NCBI RefSeq assembly: GCF_013401555.1
Contig: NZ_CP058552.1
Location: forward strand, 5,580,001 to 5,644,000
DNA from: Paenibacillus sp. E222
GTDB taxonomy: Bacteria > Bacillota > Bacilli > Paenibacillales > Paenibacillaceae
Direction: 5' to 3'
Length of the DNA stretch: 64,000 nt
Shown here: positions 19,420-29,422 of the stretch, piece after piece
Layout: each line of letters opens with the position of its first letter
Numbering within the stretch: position 1 is the first letter of the stretch
Notes under the pieces: model-generated
The model's database searches: none
What the model saw: the letters and a program-made list of their open reading frames with translations, nothing else
What the model was told of the DNA's origin: nothing
Position numbers and translations under genes: made by a program

Positions 19420-19450
19420 TTATCATCTTTGTTTTGTTTTGAAAACAAAA
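19420..19450 (-). promoter_or_regulatory. Promoter and AAACAAAA repeats upstream of rhaEW
   Basis: Minus strand TTGTTT (19443-19448)-17-TGATAA (19420-19425). The spacer and surroundings contain CTTTTGTTTTCAAAACAAAA, with repeated CAAAA half-sites resembling DeoR-family operators. The regulator is not in the window. Confidence 0.5.
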
Positions 19451-19511
19451 GATTTTAAATATAAACGGAAAAATTCAAAAGAGTTTCTGTTTTGATGATT
19501 TTTCTTTCAAT

Positions 19512-19544
19512 AAAAAACACCCTGACGTGTTGGTCAGAGTGTTT
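19512..19544 (-). terminator. Terminator of the mannanase gene
   Basis: AAACAC-CTGAC ... GTCAG-GTGTTT stem with a six-U run on the minus strand. Confidence 0.85.
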
Positions 19545-19627
19545 GGAAGAGAATTTTTGGTCAGAACAAGCTTAAGGTCACTAGTTGATTAGATGAATCT
19601 TTTTAGAAATGCTAGACCCTATAGACC

Positions 19628-20608
19628 TTAGTAGATCCCTGCTTTTTTTGAAGTATTTTTAATTCCATAAGTGTCGTTCACAACCGTGTTTCCAAAGGAT
19701 GTCAAACTTCCGTTAGGACCTGTAGCCAAGTCCAAATAGTTCAAATCGGAGCTGTTGCCATACCAGGACCATGCGAGCCAGCCTACCCCTTTTTCCTGAC
19801 CATATTTCATGATTGCATATTCATCGACGTCTCCGTTCGTGTGGTATCCACCGAATTCACCAATGATCAGGGCCAGACCTTTGTTTAAAACGCTTTCCAT
19901 GTTGGCTTTTACGGTTGCCGCGTCTTTACCGGCATATTCATACATGTGAATCGAGAACACAGTATTTTTCTGTGTATCTGCTGCAAATACACTTTGTCCA
20001 TAATCCACGATGGATTGCGGGTATTGCCCCCAGCCTGCTGCATCCACGATCAATGTATTGTTAATACCGGCATTTCTCAGCTTGGGAATTGCTTTTTTGT
20101 ATCCGTCAGCCCAGGCACTGCCGTTCCATGTTCCATACCATTCGTTCGCAATATTTACGATAACCCTGTCTTCTTTGCCAATGAGTGCTTCCTTGATGCT
20201 AATCCAGTAGTTCACTGCTGCGTCCAACGAATTATAGTCATCCTTACCTGTTGCATCATGTACTTCAAGCACCGCAATCATTTTGTTTGCGCTTACAACA
20301 TTAATGATGTTTTTAACAGAGTTCAGATCGTCTTTGGTGTACTGCACGCCATTGGAGAGCACAATCCGTACGGTGTTGGCACCTGTTTTGGCAATCGCAG
20401 GAATCGCCGTGTTCAGGTCGTTCTTAAACCATGAATGTCCATGATTGACACCTCTCATAACAAATGCCTTGCCAGTGGAATCGTACAATTTGCCTCCGTT
20501 TACATAAAATCCTGTAGCAGCAGACGCTTTGGGTGCAGCACTCCCCAGAATCACCAACATAAGTGCAGCAATTACGGTAAAGACTGTACACTTTTGCAAC
20601 TTGACCAT
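19628..20608 (-). CDS. Secreted endo-beta-1,4-mannanase, GH5
   Basis: 326-residue secreted enzyme made of a signal peptide (cleavage near KASAA, about residue 31) and a single GH5 domain. Motifs: GVNHGHSWF near 54, acid/base in ANEWYG (E156), HMYEYA near 221 and nucleophile in IIGEFGGYH (E251). The short N-terminal strand GFYVNGGKLYDSTGKAFVMRG and the NEWYG motif fit the GH5_8 mannanases of bacilli, so mannan is the likely substrate. No carbohydrate-binding module. The ATG follows AGGAGG. The gene is monocistronic with unusual inverted repeats 100-165 bp upstream of its start. Confidence 0.92.
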   Translation of the reverse strand: MVKLQKCTVFTVIAALMLVILGSAAPKASAATGFYVNGGKLYDSTGKAFVMRGVNHGHSWFKNDLNTAIPAIAKTGANTVRIVLSNGVQYTKDDLNSVKNIINVVSANKMIAVLEVHDATGKDDYNSLDAAVNYWISIKEALIGKEDRVIVNIANEWYGTWNGSAWADGYKKAIPKLRNAGINNTLIVDAAGWGQYPQSIVDYGQSVFAADTQKNTVFSIHMYEYAGKDAATVKANMESVLNKGLALIIGEFGGYHTNGDVDEYAIMKYGQEKGVGWLAWSWYGNSSDLNYLDLATGPNGSLTSFGNTVVNDTYGIKNTSKKAGIY

Positions 20609-20701
20609 TCGTTAGAACCTCCTACATTTTTTTGTTTATTTCAATTAACCCTGCTCAAGGCAATAAGTTAACTAAAATCAAGAGTAAATCATCATTAAAT
20701 A

Positions 20702-20773
20702 AGGTTATAATCAAGAAAATATAACCTCATAATAAGATAAATGATTTAATTATATTTACCTTATCGTTAAGGT
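20702..20773. promoter_or_regulatory. Clustered AGGTTAT inverted repeats upstream of the mannanase gene
   Basis: AGGTTATA (20702-20709)-10 bp-TATAACCT (20720-20727) and ACCTTA (20758-20763)-4 bp-TAAGGT (20768-20773). Their centres are about 51 bp apart, near five helical turns. They look like operator half-sites for an unidentified regulator. The rest of the 320-bp gap holds only the mannanase leader and the treR terminator. Confidence 0.45.
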
Positions 20774-20858
20774 TATGGACATATAATAAAATGAAAACGC
20801 TTACCGGTCAAGTTATTTTTACCATGAAAAGGAATGAAATTTTGTGCTCCACAGCAAA

Positions 20859-20902
20859 GAGAGTACCTCATTCACCGATAAAAGAAGTGAACAGGTACTC
20901 TC
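20859..20902 (-). terminator. Terminator of treR
   Basis: GAGAGTACCT ... GGTACTCTC stem with an inner TTCAC/GTGAA pairing and a short U-run on the minus strand. Confidence 0.8.
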
Positions 20903-20928
20903 TTGGTCATATGGATGGTCAATGGATA

Positions 20929-21639
20929 TCATCTGCGCCGGGCAAAATCCACAAATCTGAACTTGTCGGGGCGATGCCTTGCTTCTGTGAACTGGAATTG
21001 ACTCGCGTCCTCCAGGTAAACCTGGCTCCTTACCACAACTACATTGTGGAACCCTTCGAGATCAAGCAACTCCCTATCTTCAGCGGTAGGCTCCTCCACC
21101 AAAATTTCCTTTTTGGCAAAAGAGATGGTCAGCCCGAGTTCTTCCTCAATGTACTCGAAGATAGAATCATTACATATTTCCCTGCTCAAACCGGGAATAA
21201 GCCTCTGGCTTATATGGTCCTTATCGAGGATGACATGTTCGCCATCCACTTGCCGTACACGTCTGATCTCCCAGACCTTTTCATTCAGGCCAAAATTGAT
21301 TTTCTTGAACAAGGCCTGATCAACCTTTTTTTCTTCAAAAACCTTAACGTACGTTTTGGCCCGATGTCCCATTTTTTTAGCCAGTTCCTTGAAGCTAACG
21401 AGACCTGAGATAGGAAAATCAATTTTACGTATATCCAAAACAATGGAGCCCTTACCTTGAATTTTCTGAATATAACCTTCTTCAGACAGCATTTTCAGCG
21501 CTTTGCGAATTGTCTCTCTGGACGTTTGATAACTTTCCGATAAATCCAGTTCCGAGGGAAGCAGCGTGCCAGCTTCAATTTCTCCAGTCCGAATACGAGC
21601 TGCGATATCTTCATAGATTCGGATAAATTTATTATTCAT
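20929..21639 (-). CDS. treR: Trehalose operon repressor, GntR family
   Basis: About 236 residues. N-terminal GntR winged helix (about 5-70, LLPSELDLSESYQTSRETIRK) and a UTRA effector domain (about 90-235). The C-terminal sequence TEARHRPDKFRFVDFARR and internal ILDKDHI are characteristic of TreR, which binds trehalose-6-phosphate. The start may be the ATG at 21642 or 21639; the family favours the second. No trehalose PTS or phosphotrehalase gene is adjacent. It lies between the mannanase and the giant SLH gene, so it either acts at a distance or has taken a new target. Confidence 0.9.
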   Translation of the reverse strand: MNNKFIRIYEDIAARIRTGEIEAGTLLPSELDLSESYQTSRETIRKALKMLSEEGYIQKIQGKGSIVLDIRKIDFPISGLVSFKELAKKMGHRAKTYVKVFEEKKVDQALFKKINFGLNEKVWEIRRVRQVDGEHVILDKDHISQRLIPGLSREICNDSIFEYIEEELGLTISFAKKEILVEEPTAEDRELLDLEGFHNVVVVRSQVYLEDASQFQFTEARHRPDKFRFVDFARRR

Positions 21640-21760
21640 CATTCATCACCACTGTCCATTACCCTTTTTTTATCATATTAGCAACCTATTATAACATTAA
21701 AAGTCGAATAACGGATAATGTCGCAACTATCGATGATAAAATGATGAATTGACATGTGAT

Positions 21761-24700
21761 TCAATCCAAGTCTTTTACGTCAAATTTTGACGCGTTATCC
21801 TTACCATCTATGTCGCTACTCGTTCCTTTATCATCCATAGTTGGATTCTCTTCCTCCATAGTTTGGTTCTCTTCAATAATACGGATCAGCTTGTTCAGTC
21901 GGAAGATGAGGGCTGCCGCCTCGGATCTGCTCAGATGCTGCAAGGGACGGAAACTGCCATCTTGGTATCCCGTAAGCATATACATTCCAGCAAGCTCTTC
22001 AACCTCTTCTTTGGCCCAATCGGATACATCCATCTGATCCGTAAAAGCACGACGTGAAGTTGCGGGTTCCGGCTTGATTTTGCGAATAACATTCGCGATG
22101 ATCTTTGATGCTTGTTCCCGGGTTACCAGCGCATAAGGTGCAAATTTACCATTCCCCATACCATGTACCATACCACGACTTACGGCTGCTTCGATCTCCG
22201 GAGCAAACCAATCCTGATCGTTCACATCCTGAAAAGCATTTTGATAATCCGCAGATGTGTCCACACCCATTAATCGCACAATAAGTGCTGTGAATTCAGC
22301 TCTTGTAATGGGACGACGGGGTTCGAAGCGGGTTTCACTCACACCTTGAATGATGTTTTGCTCTGCCAGCCATATAATCTGATCTTTATTGAATGTTTGA
22401 CCAATATCAATGAACTTGATCTCTTTCTTGGCTGTTGTTTCCGCTTTGTCATTTTGCTCTGGTTGAGACACAACGGACTGGGCATCCTCCGGTTTGGAGG
22501 AAGTTACAGGTGAACCGGCCCCACTTCCGTTTGAAGGTGGATACGGCATAGTCACAGCCACGGCCTGCTGGCTTTCACTTTTTTCCCCGGCTGAATTTTC
22601 AGTCCACAATATGACATCATAGCGCTGCCCACCCGTTAATCCTGTCCAGATGTAGCTTCGATCCTTTCCACGATAAATCTCCCGCCCACTACTAGAAAGT
22701 ACGATTATTTCATTCAAAGATTCCAACTTCCAGCTCAACGCAATGCTGCTTGTACTCTGAGAGGTGGCTGAAACGGTGAATTCTTCTGATGGCAATGTCT
22801 CGAACTCAGGTACATTAACTGTCTCTCCGTCTCCCGCCTCATTAAAAGGCACAATAGAAAAGTCTGGATAGCGCTGGGCACTTTCCAATTCAGTCACATG
22901 TATCGACGTTCCCATTGTTGTCGCAATCAGCTCGTCTTTCCGATAGATGCGATAGCCTGCTGCCCCAGGAATCATATCCCATACAATATCTGCACCATGC
23001 TGAGCGCGTTCTTCCACTTGGGGTGGAGAAGGAATTTTGCCTGGCAGTGTTACTGCTGTTAGATTAAAGCCGACCTCGCTCTTACCGGAAGCATTAACGG
23101 TTTTGATGGTGTACACATAATCTACACCAGACTCAAGCCCCCGGTCCTCGTAATAAGGCTCGTCAACAGACACTCGGCCGATCTCCGCACCGTCACGTTC
23201 AATGATGAATTGCTCAGCCCCCTTGACACGGCTCTTTTCGAACTGAAGTTGTATGCTCTCCTGTGTCGAACGATATTCCACTTCTTTGGGAGCTTCCGGT
23301 TTGGTTAACAGCGTATACTCGAGCTTATGTGATATATCCCCCTGCTCGTTCTCGGTATACAATTCGATGGAGTAGTTCGTTCCGCCCTGCAGCTCATTTA
23401 CGATATACTCTTTTTGTTTACCTCTATACAGCTCGATACCATCCATTAGAACCACAAACGTTTCGTTGAGATAAGGGAAATCCCACTCCAATCTGGCATG
23501 CTCCGTCTCCGGATATAGCTTTATCTCAACAGAATCGACATGAGGCAGGGTGAAAAATGGAGCAACGACCATTGGACTTCCTTTACCTGCCGTATTATAA
23601 GGAACGATCTGTACTTGATCATATTGAGCTGCGCTGGTAAGTCCATTAAGGGTAACCTCAGTCAAATCATTCTCTGTAATGGTTGTGAATTCGTTATCCG
23701 CTATCATTACAATGTAACCCTCTGCCCCTTGGACCTTTTTCCACTTAATCACTGCTGCCGTCTCTTCAATTACATCTGGGTGCAGCGTTTCCTTAATTGT
23801 TGCAGGCAGCGTACGCAATTGAACATCAAATCCCGTATCGCTATCGCCCGAAGCATTCGAAGTCTTAACCGTATAGGTGTATCTCTCTCCCGGCGTCAGG
23901 TCACTATCTTCATAAGAAATGCTGTCAGCCGGAATACGGTCAATTTCAATACCATCTCGCAATATGATCAACTGTTCTGCTCCTCGTGTGGCGCTGCCAC
24001 TCAGATCCAGCTTTGCCGATTGATCGGTTACGGCAGCAATACTTGCTGTTTGTGGGGATATGGGCTTGGTCAACAAAAGAACCTGAACAGGAGAAGAACG
24101 GTGACCATCCTCATTCATGACAGTAAGTTCAAACGCATACGTTGTGCCATCCAATAAACTGGCGAGATGGACCGATGGTTCGGACACAGTCTGTACTTCC
24201 CCCGTGGTCTGATTGCGTATTTCATATGCGGCAGCTCCCTTTACTGCTTCCCACGCCAAATCAAACGCGTGCGTTCCCTTGATCACCGTAATCCCATCTG
24301 AGGATAGTGGCAGGGTTTGAGTTGTTATTCCATAGGTAAGGGAAGCACCCGAACCACTTGCATTAACCGCCCGGATCTTATACGTATATTTCGTGCCTGG
24401 CAACAAATCCTCATCTACGAATTGGGTTTCACGCGCATCCATGCGAGCAATCTCTCGCCCATTGCGTTCAATGATGTATTCGTCTGCACCCTTAACTCCT
24501 GTTTTGGTAAAATCAAGATTAATACTGTTTTCCGACACTTCCAATGCCTTAATCTCCACTGGTTTCTCAGGCAATGTCAGTACAGATACATTCGTCGCTT
24601 CGGATGAGGTCCCTTGTCTGTTCATGGCAACAAGTGTGTAATGATGCATCGTTCCATCCTCAAGTCCTGAAATCAGTGTGGTCAGCTCTGTTCCACGGTA

Positions 24701-27700
24701 AATCTCTTTGTTCCCCTGTTTAATTACATACTCCGAGGCACCTGCTACCGCAGCCCATGACAAGTTGGCTTTATGTACCCCTGGTTCAACTACGATTTCT
24801 GAAGGCGATGCTGGTTTGGATAATCGAATCAAGCTGGCGGACTGACCGACTCCAGACGTGTTCAAGCCCTGTACTTCCACTAAATACTCCATGCCTGGTG
24901 ACAATTCTTCAGCCGTATAGGCAAGTCCAGAAGTTCGACCCACTTCGGCCCCATTGATACTCACAATATAGGATTCGGCTGTATTTACAGATTCCCATTC
25001 CACACCAATGCTCGTTTCATCCGTATGTGTTACTGTGAGTCCTTCTGGTCTGGTTGGCAAAGTAAGAAGTTCACCGCTTGTGGGTGCACCGTAACCGGCT
25101 GCATTTCCGGCCTGCACCTGATACGTGTAGTGGCGGCTGCCAGATAACTGATGGACTTCAAGCTGTGTATCTGATATCTCATAACTCTGCCCCTCAAGAA
25201 CGACCCGGTACTTCGTCGCTCCGGGTACTGCATCCCATCTGAGTGTTGCTCCTGTTTCAGTCGGCTGAACAAAGTGAAGACCTGAAGGACTCTCGGGAAG
25301 CGTCGTTCCAGATACTCGATTGGATTGACCTTGTCCACTTCCATTGCCTGCCTGAACGTCCACCTGAACCAACGTTCCCGCGGTCAATCCCGTTAGCAGA
25401 TATTCATGGGTTCCAGCAAGCAGCGTCTCTCGCTTCTCCCCATTCACAAAGACTTCGTATCGCTCCGCGCCTCTTACAGGATCCCAACTTAGACTCATGC
25501 TCGTTGTTGTAGCATTATCTATACTCAAGTTTTCAATGGCCCCCGGCAATGTCATCAGCTTCTGCAAGCTTGTTACCGGGCCTTCTCCTGTCTCGTTTGC
25601 GGCCAGCAATTCATAGCTATACTCTGTTCCACTATCCAGACCTGCGTCCACATACTCCGTTTCCAATCCTTCGTAGATTCCTGCTCCACTACGTGAAAGG
25701 CTGTAATACGTGGCTGAAGTTACCGTCTCCCATCCCAGAGAGATCTCATGCTCCCGAATCTGCACTGCCTCAAATTCACCGGGTGCTGCAGGCAATGTCA
25801 GAAATCCCGCCCTGCTGCTTTCTCCCGCACCACTCTCATTCAGAGCTGTGACCGAAATCGTATGAATGCTCCCCGGGACCAGATTGGTCAAGTACGGAAT
25901 ATTGGAAGAATCGGAGATCGTCTGGTCATAAACAATTCTTCCATCCGAAGTTGCAGCCGTGATACGGTACGCAGTAGCCCCTTGAACCGAATCGAAATGC
26001 ACTTCTGCCAGCCCAGGCTGGGAATCGACTTTTCGAATTTGTAATGATGCCGGTGCTGCCGGGATTGTCAGTGCACGGACAGCTACTGCATCACTTATGC
26101 CAGTGTGGTTTCGAACTCTCACTTCGTAATCATAGACTTGCCCACCACTTAGGGAGTCATCAATGTGCGTATGTTTTGGATAATCCAGTGTCCACGACTG
26201 GCCTGTCGTTTGGTTTATAATTTCATACTGATACCCGTCGGTATACCATTCTCCTGTCGGCAAATCCCATGTAAGTTCTGCCGAAGTCTCACTGATCTGT
26301 GTGATGCTCACATTTCCCGGTTGCTGTGGTTTGCGCTGGATCTGATAAGGCGCCGATACCGTCTCATATGTATTCCCTGCCACATCCATTGTTTTGGCAT
26401 GGATATACCAAATGCCTTCGGATTCAATTGAAATTACAGGCTCATTCGAGCGAGCTTCATTCCAGTTGTCTGGCGATAAGGCACTGTTGGTCACATTGTA
26501 CAATCGCGAATTCTCATTGATACCCGAATCAGAATCTTCATATTGAACGGTAGCAGATATATTAGTGTCACTCCAGCCTTGTCCATTCGGTGTAAATGTA
26601 ACCGTTGGAGCAACCTGATCGACATAAGCCGTACGACTAATCTCCTTGCTAACGTTTCCGACAGCATCTCTCGCTCTGGCTCGAATGACGGTGGGACCGT
26701 TTGAACTCACGGTGCCTGAGTTTCCTGCAATATACGGGGCCCCATTCAAACTATATTCATACGAAATGGAATGTTCGTCTACGCTGCCAGCAATCGTAAA
26801 TTGTACAGCTTCCTTGCTCCAGCCTGACTGACTTAATGTAATAACCGGTTCTGTTGGAGCGGTCTTATCCAATCGAATGATTGCTTTCGCAACAGTACTT
26901 ACGTTCCCTACCTGGTCAAGCGAGCGCGCATATACTGTGGTTTTTCCTTCTTTGGTAACCTTCACTTCTCCAGTGTAATCGATCCAGGGGCCTTGTTCGT
27001 TTAGACGATATTGGCTTTTGGCAAGTCCACTGCCTGTATCTTCACCACTGGTGATTTCAAAAGACACATCCTGGTTTGTCCATTCATCATCACTGAGTGT
27101 AATCTTTGGCTCATCAGGGCCAGTCTTGTCAATTCGGGCAGTGGCTGAAGTTGACGCACTGACGTTAGAGGCCCGATCCACACTTCGCGCCTGAATCTCG
27201 GTTATTCCTTCCGTATGGATAGTAAATGGCTCTCGATAATCGACCCAAGTCCCTTCACCTCCAAGCCTATATTGCGTAAGACCCACTCCGCTTGCTTCAT
27301 CCGTACCTGCCGTTAACGTCACCGTTACTGCCGAATGGGTCCACTCCGGAGGATTTAACGAAATGACGGGAGGTGTCGGAGCTGTACGGTCCACTCGCGC
27401 TGTAACCGAAGCCTCCTGTCCTGTATTGCCAAATGCATCTATACTTCGTGCAATTATGAGCGTGTTTCCTTCAGAAGCAACCGTAAAGGGAGCAGTGTAT
27501 TCCTTCCATTCTCCTCCAATCCCTAGTTTGTACTGTGTCTTCTGCACACCACTTAAGGCATCCGAACCTGCTGTAATCGTAACCAGGACATCTTCCTTGG
27601 TCCAAGAAAAAGGATTGACTGCTAAAGAGGGAGCGGTGGGACCAGTTGTGTCCTTTGTGATCTGACCTGCAGAGGCAAATGCAGTCTGTATGCCTTCTCC

Positions 27701-29320
27701 ATTCAGAGCTGCTACATATACGTCATATATTCCGTCTGCAAGTCCTGTTAGCGCAAGTTCAGTCCGAGTTGATGAAGTTGTACCCGATGCAAGCACTTGT
27801 CCAACGGAGTTGCGTATTTCCGTTTTGTAATTCGTTCCCGCAGGATTGCCATTATTGTTCCAACTAGCCGTAACGGAGTTACCCGACTGGCTCACAGCTG
27901 CATCGCTTGGTGTATTGGCCAATGTAAATTTGCTAGCTGGGCTTGAATACCCCGTATAGGAACCGACCGAATTTTTGGCGCGCACAGCAAAAGAATACGG
28001 GGTATTCGGTGTAAGCCCGGTCACCTGACGACTATTGGATGTACCTGTATCGAAGCTCTGATTCGTCGTTACATTTTTCAGTTCATATGTCACGGAGGCA
28101 TCATTCGCCTTCTTGTCCCAATTCACCGTTAGATTATTATTGTTAACCGATGTAAATGTTGGTGTTCCCGGAACCACGAAACTTTTTACCGTGAAATTGA
28201 CCGTGCCCGCTGAGGAGACCCCTCCCTTGTCATCCATAACCCATACCTGCAACGTATGTGCACCATCTGCGAGCGTATCCGGCAATGTGTAATTCGTGTT
28301 AAACAACTGATTGGAACCTGTAGCCGTCATTTGTGTCAACATATTTTCGGAGCCTCCGTCGATTGACCATTTGACAGTCAGAAGATCTCCCACATCCGTA
28401 TCCCGGGTTGTACCGGAAATTTGGAGCTGTTCTCCTTTATAGTAGGTCTGGCCTGAAGACGGAGCCGATAGTGCAAAAGAAGGCGGTGCATTTTTGGGGC
28501 CAATTCCCACGATCGTCGAAAATTTGCGTGAAGCCTGGTTGGCAGTTGCTTTACCGTCCCACCAAAACTGCGCAGCAGTATCCGTTGCGGTAATGGTCTG
28601 GCCTGGCGTAAAGGAAGATGGAGAAGAACCACCTGTCAGCTGTGCACTGTCCGGGCTATTGTACTGCCCCATGAAAATGCGATCCGCGTCCACGACGTTA
28701 TACGTGTTAGCATAAAAAGCGGTTACCTGAACTCCACCACTGTAATTGCGCCAGCCGTTCTCAATCACTTCAAACGGAGAAGCATCGTTGCCATTCACCA
28801 TCGTATCCCAATAGAACGTACCTCCCAGATTGAGCGTAGAGCCGCTGCGATTAACAGCCTCCAGTTCCACCTTCATATAACCGCCCTGAGATGTGGCATT
28901 CACAATGGATACGCGCAAAATATACTCTACATTGTCTTTTTGCCTGGACATTTCGATTACATTATTATTGATTCGATAATAATTAAGGGGCAGCGACTTA
29001 AAATTAACGGGTGTTCCGTTATGATCAATAATGGTGGATACATTCCCTGTATCACCACCGTAGAATACATTTGTATTTGGAAGCAACACAATTCTATATT
29101 TGCCATCACTATTCATCTCCACTTTCACCTTGGAGGATTGAACAGCCTTCATGCTGGAAGTATCGGATACAATACTGATGGTTTCCACCGCTTCAGCCAT
29201 AACGGCCGTTGAACCCCATTCGACCAGCATGGCTTGGGGTGACAGCAAGGCAAATGCCAGTACCACTTTGCTAAGCTGCTCGGCCTGTTTTTTTATACGT
29301 TTCTCAGATTTCTTCTTCAA
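21761..29320 (-). CDS. Giant SLH-anchored surface protein with fibronectin type III repeats
   Basis: Secreted protein of about 2,519 residues. I chose the TTG at 29320 (eight bases from AAAAGGAG); the frame upstream runs through a terminator-like hairpin. Order: positively charged signal peptide (KKKSEKRIKK, then a hydrophobic core); an unrecognised domain of about 220 residues; an Ig-like module; two FN3; five Ig/OmpL47-like modules each opening D-x-x-x-P; then about fifteen FN3 modules; a Ser/Gly/Pro linker; and three C-terminal SLH domains that bind the cell wall (KFIDIG..., AFQDVNDQDWF..., AFTDQMDVSDW...). The last six FN3 modules form two copies of a three-module unit. I see no catalytic domain; carbohydrate or surface adhesion is inference. 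Confidence 0.9.
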   Translation of the reverse strand: MKKKSEKRIKKQAEQLSKVVLAFALLSPQAMLVEWGSTAVMAEAVETISIVSDTSSMKAVQSSKVKVEMNSDGKYRIVLLPNTNVFYGGDTGNVSTIIDHNGTPVNFKSLPLNYYRINNNVIEMSRQKDNVEYILRVSIVNATSQGGYMKVELEAVNRSGSTLNLGGTFYWDTMVNGNDASPFEVIENGWRNYSGGVQVTAFYANTYNVVDADRIFMGQYNSPDSAQLTGGSSPSSFTPGQTITATDTAAQFWWDGKATANQASRKFSTIVGIGPKNAPPSFALSAPSSGQTYYKGEQLQISGTTRDTDVGDLLTVKWSIDGGSENMLTQMTATGSNQLFNTNYTLPDTLADGAHTLQVWVMDDKGGVSSAGTVNFTVKSFVVPGTPTFTSVNNNNLTVNWDKKANDASVTYELKNVTTNQSFDTGTSNSRQVTGLTPNTPYSFAVRAKNSVGSYTGYSSPASKFTLANTPSDAAVSQSGNSVTASWNNNGNPAGTNYKTEIRNSVGQVLASGTTSSTRTELALTGLADGIYDVYVAALNGEGIQTAFASAGQITKDTTGPTAPSLAVNPFSWTKEDVLVTITAGSDALSGVQKTQYKLGIGGEWKEYTAPFTVASEGNTLIIARSIDAFGNTGQEASVTARVDRTAPTPPVISLNPPEWTHSAVTVTLTAGTDEASGVGLTQYRLGGEGTWVDYREPFTIHTEGITEIQARSVDRASNVSASTSATARIDKTGPDEPKITLSDDEWTNQDVSFEITSGEDTGSGLAKSQYRLNEQGPWIDYTGEVKVTKEGKTTVYARSLDQVGNVSTVAKAIIRLDKTAPTEPVITLSQSGWSKEAVQFTIAGSVDEHSISYEYSLNGAPYIAGNSGTVSSNGPTVIRARARDAVGNVSKEISRTAYVDQVAPTVTFTPNGQGWSDTNISATVQYEDSDSGINENSRLYNVTNSALSPDNWNEARSNEPVISIESEGIWYIHAKTMDVAGNTYETVSAPYQIQRKPQQPGNVSITQISETSAELTWDLPTGEWYTDGYQYEIINQTTGQSWTLDYPKHTHIDDSLSGGQVYDYEVRVRNHTGISDAVAVRALTIPAAPASLQIRKVDSQPGLAEVHFDSVQGATAYRITAATSDGRIVYDQTISDSSNIPYLTNLVPGSIHTISVTALNESGAGESSRAGFLTLPAAPGEFEAVQIREHEISLGWETVTSATYYSLSRSGAGIYEGLETEYVDAGLDSGTEYSYELLAANETGEGPVTSLQKLMTLPGAIENLSIDNATTTSMSLSWDPVRGAERYEVFVNGEKRETLLAGTHEYLLTGLTAGTLVQVDVQAGNGSGQGQSNRVSGTTLPESPSGLHFVQPTETGATLRWDAVPGATKYRVVLEGQSYEISDTQLEVHQLSGSRHYTYQVQAGNAAGYGAPTSGELLTLPTRPEGLTVTHTDETSIGVEWESVNTAESYIVSINGAEVGRTSGLAYTAEELSPGMEYLVEVQGLNTSGVGQSASLIRLSKPASPSEIVVEPGVHKANLSWAAVAGASEYVIKQGNKEIYRGTELTTLISGLEDGTMHHYTLVAMNRQGTSSEATNVSVLTLPEKPVEIKALEVSENSINLDFTKTGVKGADEYIIERNGREIARMDARETQFVDEDLLPGTKYTYKIRAVNASGSGASLTYGITTQTLPLSSDGITVIKGTHAFDLAWEAVKGAAAYEIRNQTTGEVQTVSEPSVHLASLLDGTTYAFELTVMNEDGHRSSPVQVLLLTKPISPQTASIAAVTDQSAKLDLSGSATRGAEQLIILRDGIEIDRIPADSISYEDSDLTPGERYTYTVKTSNASGDSDTGFDVQLRTLPATIKETLHPDVIEETAAVIKWKKVQGAEGYIVMIADNEFTTITENDLTEVTLNGLTSAAQYDQVQIVPYNTAGKGSPMVVAPFFTLPHVDSVEIKLYPETEHARLEWDFPYLNETFVVLMDGIELYRGKQKEYIVNELQGGTNYSIELYTENEQGDISHKLEYTLLTKPEAPKEVEYRSTQESIQLQFEKSRVKGAEQFIIERDGAEIGRVSVDEPYYEDRGLESGVDYVYTIKTVNASGKSEVGFNLTAVTLPGKIPSPPQVEERAQHGADIVWDMIPGAAGYRIYRKDELIATTMGTSIHVTELESAQRYPDFSIVPFNEAGDGETVNVPEFETLPSEEFTVSATSQSTSSIALSWKLESLNEIIVLSSSGREIYRGKDRSYIWTGLTGGQRYDVILWTENSAGEKSESQQAVAVTMPYPPSNGSGAGSPVTSSKPEDAQSVVSQPEQNDKAETTAKKEIKFIDIGQTFNKDQIIWLAEQNIIQGVSETRFEPRRPITRAEFTALIVRLMGVDTSADYQNAFQDVNDQDWFAPEIEAAVSRGMVHGMGNGKFAPYALVTREQASKIIANVIRKIKPEPATSRRAFTDQMDVSDWAKEEVEELAGMYMLTGYQDGSFRPLQHLSRSEAAALIFRLNKLIRIIEENQTMEEENPTMDDKGTSSDIDGKDNASKFDVKDLD

Positions 29321-29352
29321 CGTCTGCTCTCCTTTTCTGCACACACAAAAAA

Positions 29353-29398
29353 GGAGGCACCCCAACAAAGGAACAAAGTCCTCTGTTGGGGTGCCTCC
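29353..29398 (-). terminator. Strong terminator-like hairpin in the SLH gene leader
   Basis: GGAGGCACCCCAACA ... TGTTGGGGTGCCTCC perfect 15-bp stem and six U (29347-29352). It lies between the best promoter (29423-29451) and the ribosome site of the giant gene. It may terminate the upstream esterase operon, attenuate the SLH transcript, or both. Confidence 0.8.
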
Positions 29399-29422
29399 CC
29401 TAACAAGTGTCATTTTTTCTTG

